Assembly (NCBI GenBank): GCA_028867115.1
Contig: JAGWGY010000004.1
Location: 1-41,925 of the forward strand
Direction of reading: 5' to 3'
Source: Microcaldota archaeon
GTDB taxonomy: Archaea; Micrarchaeota; Micrarchaeia; Micrarchaeales; CABMGC01
DNA: 41,925 nucleotides
Shown here: piece by piece, positions 22,872 through 30,652 of the stretch
How positions within the stretch are numbered: position 1 is the stretch's first letter
How the letters are laid out: every line of letters starts with the position of its first letter
Program-made: the position numbers and the translations under genes
Notes under the pieces: generated by a model
Told to the model about the DNA's origin: nothing
Database searches by the model: none
The model's input: the letters and a program-made list of their open reading frames with translations, nothing else

Positions 22872-22999
22872 ATTAAAAACTACAGCTACCATCATATCCT
22901 CATAGTACAAGGAAGCGCAAATAACAGCGAGCCTCCAATCACCATGCCTGTTATCAACAGTGTTTTGTGATGATTGCAGTTATTGCTGGCGCATTCTAG
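22872..22999 (+). pseudogene. Decayed C-terminal remnant of a third copy of the secreted paralogs
   Basis: Translating from 22872 gives KNYSYHHI..., matching the paralog 1 sequence RNYSYYHIPLNN that precedes its C-terminal helix. After stop codons at 22968, a frame shift to 22967 gives VMIAVIAGAF and then a stop, matching the start of the paralog 1 C-terminal helix (EVILVVIAAGAAI). The match breaks off elsewhere and stops interrupt it, so it is a fragment of a former gene lying between the two intact paralogs. Confidence 0.5.
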
Positions 23000-23022
23000 A
23001 GCAAAACAAACGAGTGACTCGG

Positions 23023-24048
23023 ATGACAAAACTTTACGCCGCCGCGATAATCATGCTGCTGGTTTTGCCGCAGCTTGCCATAGCATACAATGCCTCTTTG
23101 CTGCTTCCAAATGCAACAGCCAGCGGCGGGTTTTACGACTCAAACAACGTCGCATTCATCTACAACAGGCCGTATTTCTGTACACCTCCCTCAAACACCC
23201 TATTCCCAAAGAGCAGCGATGCGCAGGCTGCTATGTCAGTCAACGGATGCGAGCTCGGTGTGTCTGGAAACAACCTGGCGGCAGATCCGCAGTGGATAGT
23301 GGTCCCTGCCTACGCCGGCCTTACGGTATTCGGGATTAAATCCTCCCCGCAGGGATTCCCTATCTATCAGAATGCGACTGTAATAACCCAATGCGGCGTT
23401 GGAGACATGATCTCAAAGTGCCCCGACCACCCAAGCTATCTCTACTCCCCGATATTCACTGAGGTTGAAAAATACCTGAACATCACAAGCGGCGTTGTTG
23501 GCCTGCCCGAAGGCGTCCTTCCTACACCTGCCCACGATCATGTAATCTCTGATGACGAGCTTGGCGCAGACACCAACTGGTACAACATAGGCGTGTTCGT
23601 ATTCGATCCCAACATTATGCCGAACGCAACTGATGGTAAGTGCCACCAGGTCGTACCATCAAATCTCAGCGACCCGACGGCAAACTGCCTTACGTCTCTA
23701 AGCGCGCTCGCAGCGGCTATGCAGACGCAAAGCAGCAGCGTCGGGGCAGCAAATGCAAACAACCCGATATGGAATGCAATCGGCAGGCCAAGGATGCAGA
23801 TATTCGTGCCAAACGATTCGCTGGTTAGCCAGATTAACAACTCCAACAGCAACTTCAAGATACCATTCAGCGTCGCAAGCTTCAACTACTATCGTGGAAT
23901 ATTCGCGCAGAGCAGCCAGCAAGTTTACACACAGCTCGAGATAGGCGCAGCTGTGATAGTGCTTGCCGCAATAGTCGTCGCGATTGTGCTCCTTAGGATG
24001 AGAAGGAAAGGCGGCTCTAGTACCACGGCAGCGTCCCAAGCTCCTTGA
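23023..24048 (+). CDS. Secreted, C-terminally anchored Cys-rich protein, paralog 2
   Basis: A 341-residue paralog of the gene at 21831, about half identical over the shared core. It has a signal peptide (about 1-20), shares the same six cysteines and the motifs GLPEGVLP-x-PAHD and VFDPNIMPNAT, and has a C-terminal membrane helix (about 303-326) followed by a basic, Ser/Ala-rich tail. ATG 23023 gives a proper signal peptide; the upstream extension to 22960 overlaps the pseudogene remnant. Its 3' end overlaps the convergent secretion ATPase by 32 nt. Function unknown. Confidence 0.65.
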   Translation: MTKLYAAAIIMLLVLPQLAIAYNASLLLPNATASGGFYDSNNVAFIYNRPYFCTPPSNTLFPKSSDAQAAMSVNGCELGVSGNNLAADPQWIVVPAYAGLTVFGIKSSPQGFPIYQNATVITQCGVGDMISKCPDHPSYLYSPIFTEVEKYLNITSGVVGLPEGVLPTPAHDHVISDDELGADTNWYNIGVFVFDPNIMPNATDGKCHQVVPSNLSDPTANCLTSLSALAAAMQTQSSSVGAANANNPIWNAIGRPRMQIFVPNDSLVSQINNSNSNFKIPFSVASFNYYRGIFAQSSQQVYTQLEIGAAVIVLAAIVVAIVLLRMRRKGGSSTTAASQAP

Positions 24049-25336
24049 GCCCTATCCTCTCCAGCGCCTTTACCGGGTCGTGGTAGTACTCCTTGCAGAA
24101 CTTGTTGATTCCCTGGAGGTCCCTAATCCCCATCTGGTTCAGCTTCTCGAGGATCTTCGCCCTTCTTTGCTCCTCTATCATTATCTCTGAAGGCGGATAG
24201 CCGGTAAGCCTGGAAAGCAGGTCCCTGTAAGTCACGCTTGGGAGTATCGGCGAGCTCCTTCTTGTCTTGTAATCGTATAAGTAGAGATCGGAGAGCAGCA
24301 CCTGAGTCTCGATTCCTGATATCTCGGAGATCTGGGTTATCTTCCTCACCCCCCTGCCTGCCTCCTGCACCTGCGAGACGACTATTATCGCGTCTATGAG
24401 CGGTATGATGTCCTTCTCTATGTTCATCGGCGAGTGCTGCAGCCTTGTGACAACGTCCCTTGCGTTGCTTGCGTGTATGGTCCCCATCGAGATCTTGCCG
24501 ATGTTCATCGCAGTCATCATGTCCTTTGCCTCCGCGCCCCTCACCTCCCCTATCATTATTATGTCCGGGCGCATTCGCAGCGCGTTCTTGACTAGGTCCT
24601 CCATGGTGACGTCGACGCTCGTCTCGAGCCGCACGGCGTTCTCCTGCGTCTCTGTGTTGAGCTCGTATGTCTCCTCGATTAGTATCACCCTCTCCTCAGG
24701 CCTAAAGAAGCTGAAGAGCGCGTTGAACAGCGTCGTCTTCCCGCTGCCAGGCATCCCTCCTATCAGGAAGTTTGCAGGCCTCACCTTGAACCCGTCCATG
24801 TAGAGCCAGAGCCTCGCAGCAATCGAGTAGTTGAGCTCGCCAGCATTTATCAGGTCTATTATGCTCAGCGCGCGCGGCTTGAAGTTCCTAATCGTTATGT
24901 CCGCACCCAGAGGCGAGTCCACTATGTTGACCCTTGAGCCGTTTGGCAGGTGGACGTCGAATATCTTGCTGTTTGCCGTCGTGTTGGTGATGTACATCTT
25001 GAACTTCTTGACCAGCAGCGCCATCTCCTTCCTCGTCACTATCTTCTCGGCAACCTTCTGCTGCCCGCCGGTGTTGGTGTAGATGAATATGTTGGTGAGG
25101 TTGTTCACCATTATGTCCTCGACGTTTGGGTCCTCCATGTACTTGTCAAGAGGCGCAAACGTTCTCGAGTCGGAAACGACCCTGTCTATCTCCTCTTCAG
25201 TCGCAGCGAGGTTCACGCTCTTTGCAGCCGACTTTATCGCATCTATCTGCTCCTCCTCTTCGGTGAGCCTGCTCAGCTTCTCCGCAAGCGCGTCGAATAC
25301 CGCGCTCTCGAAATTATAGAACTCGTTATCGTTCAT
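24017..25336 (-). CDS. Type II/IV secretion or pilus assembly ATPase (TadA/PilB/VirB11 family)
   Basis: A 439-residue hexameric secretion ATPase. Residues about 60-150 form the N-terminal domain and GGMPGSGKTT (about 193-202) is Walker A. The Asp box appears as EETYELNTETQ (about 221-231). MIGEVRGAEAKDMM (about 261-274) is the VirB11/GspE Walker B region and MGTIHASNARD (about 284-294) is the His box. It powers pilus or flagellum-like fibre assembly. No platform protein (TadC/PilC) or prepilin lies next to it, so its partner is elsewhere, or it may work with the T4SS-like operon 20 kb away. A TATA box is about 40 nt upstream. Confidence 0.9.
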   Translation of the reverse strand: MNDNEFYNFESAVFDALAEKLSRLTEEEEQIDAIKSAAKSVNLAATEEEIDRVVSDSRTFAPLDKYMEDPNVEDIMVNNLTNIFIYTNTGGQQKVAEKIVTRKEMALLVKKFKMYITNTTANSKIFDVHLPNGSRVNIVDSPLGADITIRNFKPRALSIIDLINAGELNYSIAARLWLYMDGFKVRPANFLIGGMPGSGKTTLFNALFSFFRPEERVILIEETYELNTETQENAVRLETSVDVTMEDLVKNALRMRPDIIMIGEVRGAEAKDMMTAMNIGKISMGTIHASNARDVVTRLQHSPMNIEKDIIPLIDAIIVVSQVQEAGRGVRKITQISEISGIETQVLLSDLYLYDYKTRRSSPILPSVTYRDLLSRLTGYPPSEIMIEEQRRAKILEKLNQMGIRDLQGINKFCKEYYHDPVKALERIGLKELGTLPWY

Positions 25337-25383
25337 TTGAACACACGGGACGCTTATATAAAAAATCGAAGATACTTAAAGGT

Positions 25384-26190
25384 TTAGGCGATTACCCTCG
25401 TGCACCGAACATCCTTGGAAAGCAGAAGGTCCCTGATCGTTCCCGGGGTTCCCGCATTTGCTATGTACCCCTCTGCCCCGGTCTGTTTGACCATCGAATG
25501 GAGCATACCGAGTTTGGTCTTCATACCACCAGTGACGTCCACCTTCATTGCGCCCCCAGCCCCCTCAAGCGCGGTGTTGATATTCCCCGAGTCTATGCGT
25601 TCAAGCAGCCTTGCATTCGAGTTTAGCCTTGGGTCAGAGTCAAACACGCCGTCCATGTCTGTCCCAAGTATTATCTTCTTTGGCTTTATCCCTGAGGCTA
25701 TAAACCTGAACACCTCCTCTGTCGAGGCTATGGCAACGCCCCTCTCAGAATCAAGCACTCCGTCCCCATGCACTATGGGCATGAACCCCCTATCTATGGC
25801 CTCCCTAATTGACTCGATATTGCCTTGTGCTATCCTGCCGCCCTTCGCGTATCCAAAGCTCAGCGCCTCGAACGGGCAGGGGTCAAGCCCCATCCTTATT
25901 GCAGAATCGACAACAACCCTGTTTAGCTCCCTCATGGCCATATGCGTGATCGCAAAGCCCTTCATGCTCTGATCGTCTACAATGCCCTCGCTTATCCTGT
26001 ACTTTTTTGCAGCAACATGGCCGAACGAGCCTGCGCCATGTCCCAATATCAGGCCAAATTCGCCTCCAGCCCTAGCCTCCACTATCTCGCCGAGCAGCCT
26101 GTCTATCTGAGCGCGCTTTGCAACAGACTCCTTCGAGGTGTCTGTTATCATGCTCCCGCCTATCTTGACCATGTATATCGGCAAGCCCAT
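25384..26190 (-). CDS. ipk: Isopentenyl phosphate kinase
   Basis: A 268-residue amino acid kinase-fold enzyme converting isopentenyl phosphate to isopentenyl diphosphate with ATP. The Gly-rich VKIGGS is at residues 8-13 and the diagnostic GHGAGSFGH with the catalytic His at about 50-58. PIVHGDGV, ILGTDMDGVF and VDVTGGMKTKL complete the family pattern. ATG 26190 (MGLPIYMVKIGG) is preferred over 26226, which would add a 12-residue lead with no homologous role. It lies 3' of the mevalonate genes on the same strand, separated by an oppositely oriented NDPK-like gene. Confidence 0.93.
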   Translation of the reverse strand: MGLPIYMVKIGGSMITDTSKESVAKRAQIDRLLGEIVEARAGGEFGLILGHGAGSFGHVAAKKYRISEGIVDDQSMKGFAITHMAMRELNRVVVDSAIRMGLDPCPFEALSFGYAKGGRIAQGNIESIREAIDRGFMPIVHGDGVLDSERGVAIASTEEVFRFIASGIKPKKIILGTDMDGVFDSDPRLNSNARLLERIDSGNINTALEGAGGAMKVDVTGGMKTKLGMLHSMVKQTGAEGYIANAGTPGTIRDLLLSKDVRCTRVIA

Positions 26191-26323
26191 AAAATCATCA
26201 TAGCAACTGATGCTATCCCCTCTCAATTGCCTCTTTTAATACGTTCGGCAAACACCGTGAAATAACGCCGATAAACGATTTATGGGATAGGAATAAAAAC
26301 CCCCTCTGCCATCTCTCTTGCTA

Positions 26324-26962
26324 ATGGAGCAGACGCACAAAGAGCTCACGCTAGTCGTCATAAAGCCCGACGCGCTGGAGGATGCGCTCGACACGAAAAT
26401 CGTATCCTACCTTGTCGAGCACATAGCCACAACGGAGATCGAAGTTATCAACATGAAGCTGATCAAGCTCTCAAAGCAGGTGCTAGAGGAGCTCTACCTC
26501 AACAAGGGGGATGCGCACATAGAGAAGTGCGGCAGGAAGGTCGAGCAGACGCTGAAGGATCTTCAGAGGCCTATTGAGAAGAGCGCGCAGGAGCTGGGTA
26601 GGGAGATACTCAACATACACGTAAACGGCTTCGAGGGCAAGGACGCGATAGTCATGCTGCTGGAGGGCGTGGATGCTGTAAACAAGATGCGTGAGCTCAA
26701 GGGTTCAACAGATCCAGCCCAGGCTGCGAAGGGAACCCTAAGGAGCATGTTCCCTTCGGGGATGACGCTTGTTGACGCCTACCTGCAAAAGAAGCCCCTT
26801 AGAAACAGGATCCACATACCTGACAACAAGGAGGAGGCAGACAAGGACGTCAGGACTTTCTATCCGCTAACCGCAGAGTTGCACAAAAGCCTGAGGGACG
26901 GGCAGGGGCTTGGCGAGAAACTTGAGGAAAGGCAGCGCGTGAGCACTGCCCAAACACTCTGA
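26324..26962 (+). CDS. ndk: Divergent nucleoside diphosphate kinase
   Basis: A 212-residue protein with the NDPK pattern. VVIKPDAL is near the N-terminus, and EGVDAVNKMRELKGSTDPAQAAKGTLR (given as EGVDAV through GTLR140) is followed by His164 in NRIHIPDNKEEA, matching the catalytic histidine and the HGSDS-type loop. There is an insertion of about 30 residues before the nucleotide-binding strand and another of about 15 before the active His, and an extended C-terminus. It would transfer phosphate between NTP and NDP. Its stop abuts the decarboxylase gene. ATG 26324 replaces the in-frame TTG at 26318. Confidence 0.8.
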   Translation: MEQTHKELTLVVIKPDALEDALDTKIVSYLVEHIATTEIEVINMKLIKLSKQVLEELYLNKGDAHIEKCGRKVEQTLKDLQRPIEKSAQELGREILNIHVNGFEGKDAIVMLLEGVDAVNKMRELKGSTDPAQAAKGTLRSMFPSGMTLVDAYLQKKPLRNRIHIPDNKEEADKDVRTFYPLTAELHKSLRDGQGLGEKLEERQRVSTAQTL

Positions 26963-28021
26963 CTACATTTTGATCTGGCCAAAGGGGTCCTTACCAATCA
27001 GCGATTCCGATTCGTCCAGTACCCTTGGTCCGCTTCCCTGTCCTGCAACTATAATCTTCTCTTCAGAGGCTATTCCTTGCAGGGCAGCTTTGATCTTTGG
27101 GATATCATTTTTTAGCGTTATTATGTGCGCGTTTGGGCCCGCATCGAACGTGTATGCGCCCACGATTCTTCCTTCCGAAGCATTAAGGTCGTGGATTGCG
27201 TAAATGATCCTTCTCGAAGCGTCATTTAGGTACATTATCGGAGGATAGGAGTCAAGCATAGTGGCGTGCATATTGTTGCTGTCCTTAATTATTATCTCCC
27301 CAAGGGTCTGGAAGTCGCGCTGCCCTATCGCCCTGCTCGCCATCCCTGCAAACCTCTCTGCGATTTCCGGCCTTACCTTGAAGAGCTCGCTTGTAGAGGG
27401 GGTGCGCCGGTGCCCCTCGCTGGATGAGATCCTTTTCTTCTCCGCACTTACAAGCGCTATTAGGTCGACAACCTCCGGCCAATGTGCATTGTCTGCGACC
27501 TGGGTCGCATAAGAGTCTGTCCCGTCAGGCAGCTCGCCCCTCTCCCACCTCACAAAACCTCCCATCAGCCCGCGGCATGAGCTGCCGCTTATCCTCCTTG
27601 CTATTATTACTAGCTCCCTCTGCCCTAGACCCAACCCAAATGCCTCATTGAGCGCAAACACAAGCGTTGCCGCGCCAGAGGCGCTTGACGCAAGGCCGGC
27701 AGAGGATGGGAACGAGTTGCGCGATACTATCATCACCTTTGAGCTTGAGCTGGCCGCCTCCCTCATGTAGTTGAGCACTTCGGCCAGAAGGGCGAACTTC
27801 TCCTCCTTCGCATCGTCGAACTTCTGTTGCGCTCCGTCAATGTATATCGTATCGGATTGCAGCCTGTCCGATACGAGCACGCTAGTCTTAGTGTTCAGGC
27901 TCTCGTCAAGAGTCATGCTAAGCGATGAGTTGTACGGAAGGTTGAGCCCAACGTCCCTCTTGCCCCAGTATTTTACCAGCGCTATGTTTGGCGTGCCTAT
28001 GGCTGTGACTAGGTTCTCCAT
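26963..28021 (-). CDS. mvaD: Mevalonate (di)phosphate decarboxylase
   Basis: A 352-residue GHMP-kinase-fold decarboxylase. Family motifs are KYWGKRD (17-23), FPSSAGLASSASG (104-116, phosphate loop), SGSSCRGLMGGFVRW (about 145-159) and FDAGPN with the catalytic Asp at about 293. The classical enzyme acts on mevalonate 5-diphosphate to give IPP; the haloarchaeal homologue acts on the monophosphate. The presence of IPK and the absence of phosphomevalonate kinase nearby make the monophosphate substrate plausible. It is in one run with idi (4 nt) and mevalonate kinase. Confidence 0.88.
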   Translation of the reverse strand: MENLVTAIGTPNIALVKYWGKRDVGLNLPYNSSLSMTLDESLNTKTSVLVSDRLQSDTIYIDGAQQKFDDAKEEKFALLAEVLNYMREAASSSSKVMIVSRNSFPSSAGLASSASGAATLVFALNEAFGLGLGQRELVIIARRISGSSCRGLMGGFVRWERGELPDGTDSYATQVADNAHWPEVVDLIALVSAEKKRISSSEGHRRTPSTSELFKVRPEIAERFAGMASRAIGQRDFQTLGEIIIKDSNNMHATMLDSYPPIMYLNDASRRIIYAIHDLNASEGRIVGAYTFDAGPNAHIITLKNDIPKIKAALQGIASEEKIIVAGQGSGPRVLDESESLIGKDPFGQIKM

Positions 28022-28025
28022 GCGA

Positions 28026-28547
28026 TCAGTTGGTCTTCCCTTCCCTTACAAGCCTCTCGAGCCCTATCATGCTCCAGAGGGTGTATCCCTTCGGGTTCTT
28101 CTTCATGTCCTCGACAAGCCACTTCGGGTCCGTCCACCTGTAGTCCATTACCTCCTCAGGGTTGGGTTTTACCTCCCCATTGTACGTGCCTGTAAGGATA
28201 TGGTCGAATTCGTGCTCTGTCAGCCCCTCCCCAACGTCTGACTTGTATGTGAAGCTGAATCTCTCCTTCAGCGCGCAGTCAAATCCGAGCTCCTCCCTGA
28301 GCCTTCGGTGCGCTGCGTCTATTATGGATTCGCCAACCCGCGGGTGCGAGCAGCATGTGTTTGACCACGCCCCCTTGGAGTGGTATTTCCCCATCGCCCT
28401 GCGCTGTAGGAGCGTCTCCCCTTTTGAGTTGAATACGAACACCGAGAATGCCCTGTGCAGGGTGGCGCCGTTCCTGTGCGCCTCTAATTTCTCCATGGTG
28501 CCCAAAGGAAGGTCGTTCTCGTCAACAAGTATCACTTCCTCTCCCAT
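28026..28547 (-). CDS. idi: Isopentenyl-diphosphate delta-isomerase, type 1
   Basis: A 173-residue Nudix-fold isomerase converting IPP to DMAPP. The catalytic Cys is in NTCCSHP (about residue 65/66) and the catalytic Glu in EGLTEHEFDHIL (about 111). RAFSVFVFNSKGETLLQRRA and WSNTC fit type 1 (as in E. coli and eukaryotes), not the FMN-dependent type 2 common in archaea. Length is typical. It sits between mvaD and the mevalonate kinase on the same strand. Confidence 0.93.
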   Translation of the reverse strand: MGEEVILVDENDLPLGTMEKLEAHRNGATLHRAFSVFVFNSKGETLLQRRAMGKYHSKGAWSNTCCSHPRVGESIIDAAHRRLREELGFDCALKERFSFTYKSDVGEGLTEHEFDHILTGTYNGEVKPNPEEVMDYRWTDPKWLVEDMKKNPKGYTLWSMIGLERLVREGKTN

Positions 28548-28609
28548 GGCGCTGCCCCACTCTATATCTTTCTACAATCTTTAAATACTCTTTTAGGGCA
28601 TCTGTCCGG

Positions 28610-29614
28610 CTACTCCTCAACCCTTGCCCCTTCCACGCCTACGGATGTCACAATCGCATTGTATCCCCTGGAGAGGTATATCCCCCTGAGCCTCTCCGAA
28701 TCCTCGTTGCTGCCAGTGATGGCAATCGCGCACCCGCCTTTCCCTGCGCCTGTGATCTTTGCGCCGCGCGCGCCGTTTTGCTTGGCGATGGATATTATCT
28801 CGTCAAGTTTTGGCGTTGAAATCCCAAGCTGCCTCAGAAGGCTATTGTTCTCATCTGCAAGTTCGCCTATCCCCTCCAAATCCCCTCTCCTGAGCAGCTT
28901 TATCGCATCCTCCGATATCCCGTCTATCCGATCCATCACCGCGCCAATCTCCTCCGGATTTTGCCTCCTCAGCATCGCAACGTGCGCTATCGCCGCCTTG
29001 GTCTGCCCTGGCTCGCCGCTGTCAATCAGCAGCAGCGGCATGCTATACTTTATCTTTAGCGGGATTGGCCCTTCCGACTTCTTGTATGAGAGGTAATTGC
29101 CAAAGGTAACAGTGCTGGTGTCGATCCCCGACGGCATCCCGGCATGCGATACCACATCCCCAAGATATGCTATCTCGCTTATCTCTTTTCTCTGAGGCGC
29201 AGCGCCAACGTGGGCAGAAACAGCAGTCGCAATTGCGGAATAGACTGATGCTGACCTGCCTATCCCCTTCATCCTGCCCTCAAATCTGACGTCTATCATA
29301 AGGTCATCAAACCCGAAGCGCCTCATCGTCTCTGCAATAACGACGTGCATCGCATCTTGAAATGTAAGCCCCCCCAGCCTGGCGAAATCACGGGCGGTGT
29401 AGAGTTGGTTAAATCTCTCGAGCTTCCCGAGAAGCTCGGCCCTCGATATCGCAGCTGCGCCGTTGCTGAAAGGGTGCCTCAGCATTATCCCCCCTTCAGA
29501 CGCCGACGTCTCAACCGTGGTGCCCTCCCCTATTGCCGTTGCTATGCCCCTCTTGTCGTATACGACCGCATGCTCTCCAAACAGTATCACCTTGCATGGT
29601 GCCAGAGCCTTCAT
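28610..29614 (-). CDS. mvk: Mevalonate kinase
   Basis: A 334-residue GHMP kinase phosphorylating mevalonate at O-5. Motifs are CKVILFGEHAVVY (about 7-19), GIGRSASVYSA (about 117-127, where the usual GLGSSAS has Arg in place of the first Ser), MPSGIDTSTVTFG with the catalytic Asp at about 165, and KITGAGKGGCA near the C-terminus. ATG 29614 (MKALAPCKV) gives the standard N-terminus; the upstream extension to 29689 is not conserved-looking. First gene of the mvk-idi-mvaD run. Confidence 0.9.
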   Translation of the reverse strand: MKALAPCKVILFGEHAVVYDKRGIATAIGEGTTVETSASEGGIMLRHPFSNGAAAISRAELLGKLERFNQLYTARDFARLGGLTFQDAMHVVIAETMRRFGFDDLMIDVRFEGRMKGIGRSASVYSAIATAVSAHVGAAPQRKEISEIAYLGDVVSHAGMPSGIDTSTVTFGNYLSYKKSEGPIPLKIKYSMPLLLIDSGEPGQTKAAIAHVAMLRRQNPEEIGAVMDRIDGISEDAIKLLRRGDLEGIGELADENNSLLRQLGISTPKLDEIISIAKQNGARGAKITGAGKGGCAIAITGSNEDSERLRGIYLSRGYNAIVTSVGVEGARVEE

Positions 29615-29731
29615 GATAGGAAGTGCCCTCTCCCGGTTTTTATATCTTGGGTCGATGTCCGTTTTGCCGCATCTGCCTGTCGGTTCCAAAGCAGCTAAGA
29701 GTTTAAATACTGTTGATGCTATAGAGTGGCG

Positions 29732-30652
29732 ATGATAGCAAAGCTGCCGAAAGATACCGATGCGCTGGGTATCCTTGCTGCATTATTGTTCGGTGTCTTC
29801 TCCTATATCTACGTCTTCAGGCCGATCTTCTCGCTTGGATTTGTCCCTGTGAGCATATTCAATACATATATCAGCAACATCCTACCGCTCGCGCTCCTCG
29901 CGCTCTTCACAATCTCCGGGGCGATATACTTTGCAAGGAGGGAGCAGTTCCGCCCAATAACCCACCATTTCAGGGTCGCATTCCTGATGATGCTGTTTAT
30001 CGCTATCGACGGCTTTTCGTTCGTAATGTTCTTCATGCTGCCCTACTATCCGGGCAGGGTGCTCTTCATCTTCCTGAACCTGATGTTCATTGCGTTCATC
30101 AACAAGCACTTCCTTGACAACATGATCTCCGCGGTCATACTTCTCCTATTCACACTGCCTTTCATCTGGATAATGCTGATACAGGTGCAGAGCGTGCCGC
30201 AGGGGCATTCCTCGCAATCTGTCCCATGCATCGTATCTCCCGGGTTTGTGTGCGCAAACCCCTCGCTTGCCACAAACGGCAACCTCTCAATAGTGGTCGG
30301 GCAAAAGACTGGCCCGACGCTCTACAGCATTGCGCTAGGCTGCGCCTCGGTAGCTACAGTAAAAGGGCTCCCCAACCCCGCAAATGCGATTGTGTATCTT
30401 GCAGCTTCCGGGGCCCCTTCATCGACATCTGCAGTAAATGGGACACTGGGGCCGTTCTCAATTGCGAATGGGAACGAGATAATGGTGAGGAACCTAAAAT
30501 GCTACGGGATCGATGCGATGCCGATAGAGAACATCTCAAGCGGGAGTACATACAGCGGCTCGATATGGATGAGCTATTCGGTCAGCAACAACGCAAGCAA
30601 CGCGCAGATATTCACGCGCAGGATAGGCATCATATCCGTGCAGGTAAGTTAA
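29732..30652 (+). CDS. Polytopic membrane protein with C-terminal extracytoplasmic domain
   Basis: About 306 residues. Five or six membrane helices span about residues 12-165, followed by an outside domain of about 140 residues rich in Ser, Asn and Gly, with three Cys (PCIVSPGFVC and GC). ATG 29732 lies about 24 nt after a TTTAAATA box at 29702, fitting a leaderless transcript; GTG 29726 is an alternative. The end overlaps the convergent ferrochelatase gene by 4 nt. No family is recognised. Confidence 0.6.
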   Translation: MIAKLPKDTDALGILAALLFGVFSYIYVFRPIFSLGFVPVSIFNTYISNILPLALLALFTISGAIYFARREQFRPITHHFRVAFLMMLFIAIDGFSFVMFFMLPYYPGRVLFIFLNLMFIAFINKHFLDNMISAVILLLFTLPFIWIMLIQVQSVPQGHSSQSVPCIVSPGFVCANPSLATNGNLSIVVGQKTGPTLYSIALGCASVATVKGLPNPANAIVYLAASGAPSSTSAVNGTLGPFSIANGNEIMVRNLKCYGIDAMPIENISSGSTYSGSIWMSYSVSNNASNAQIFTRRIGIISVQVS

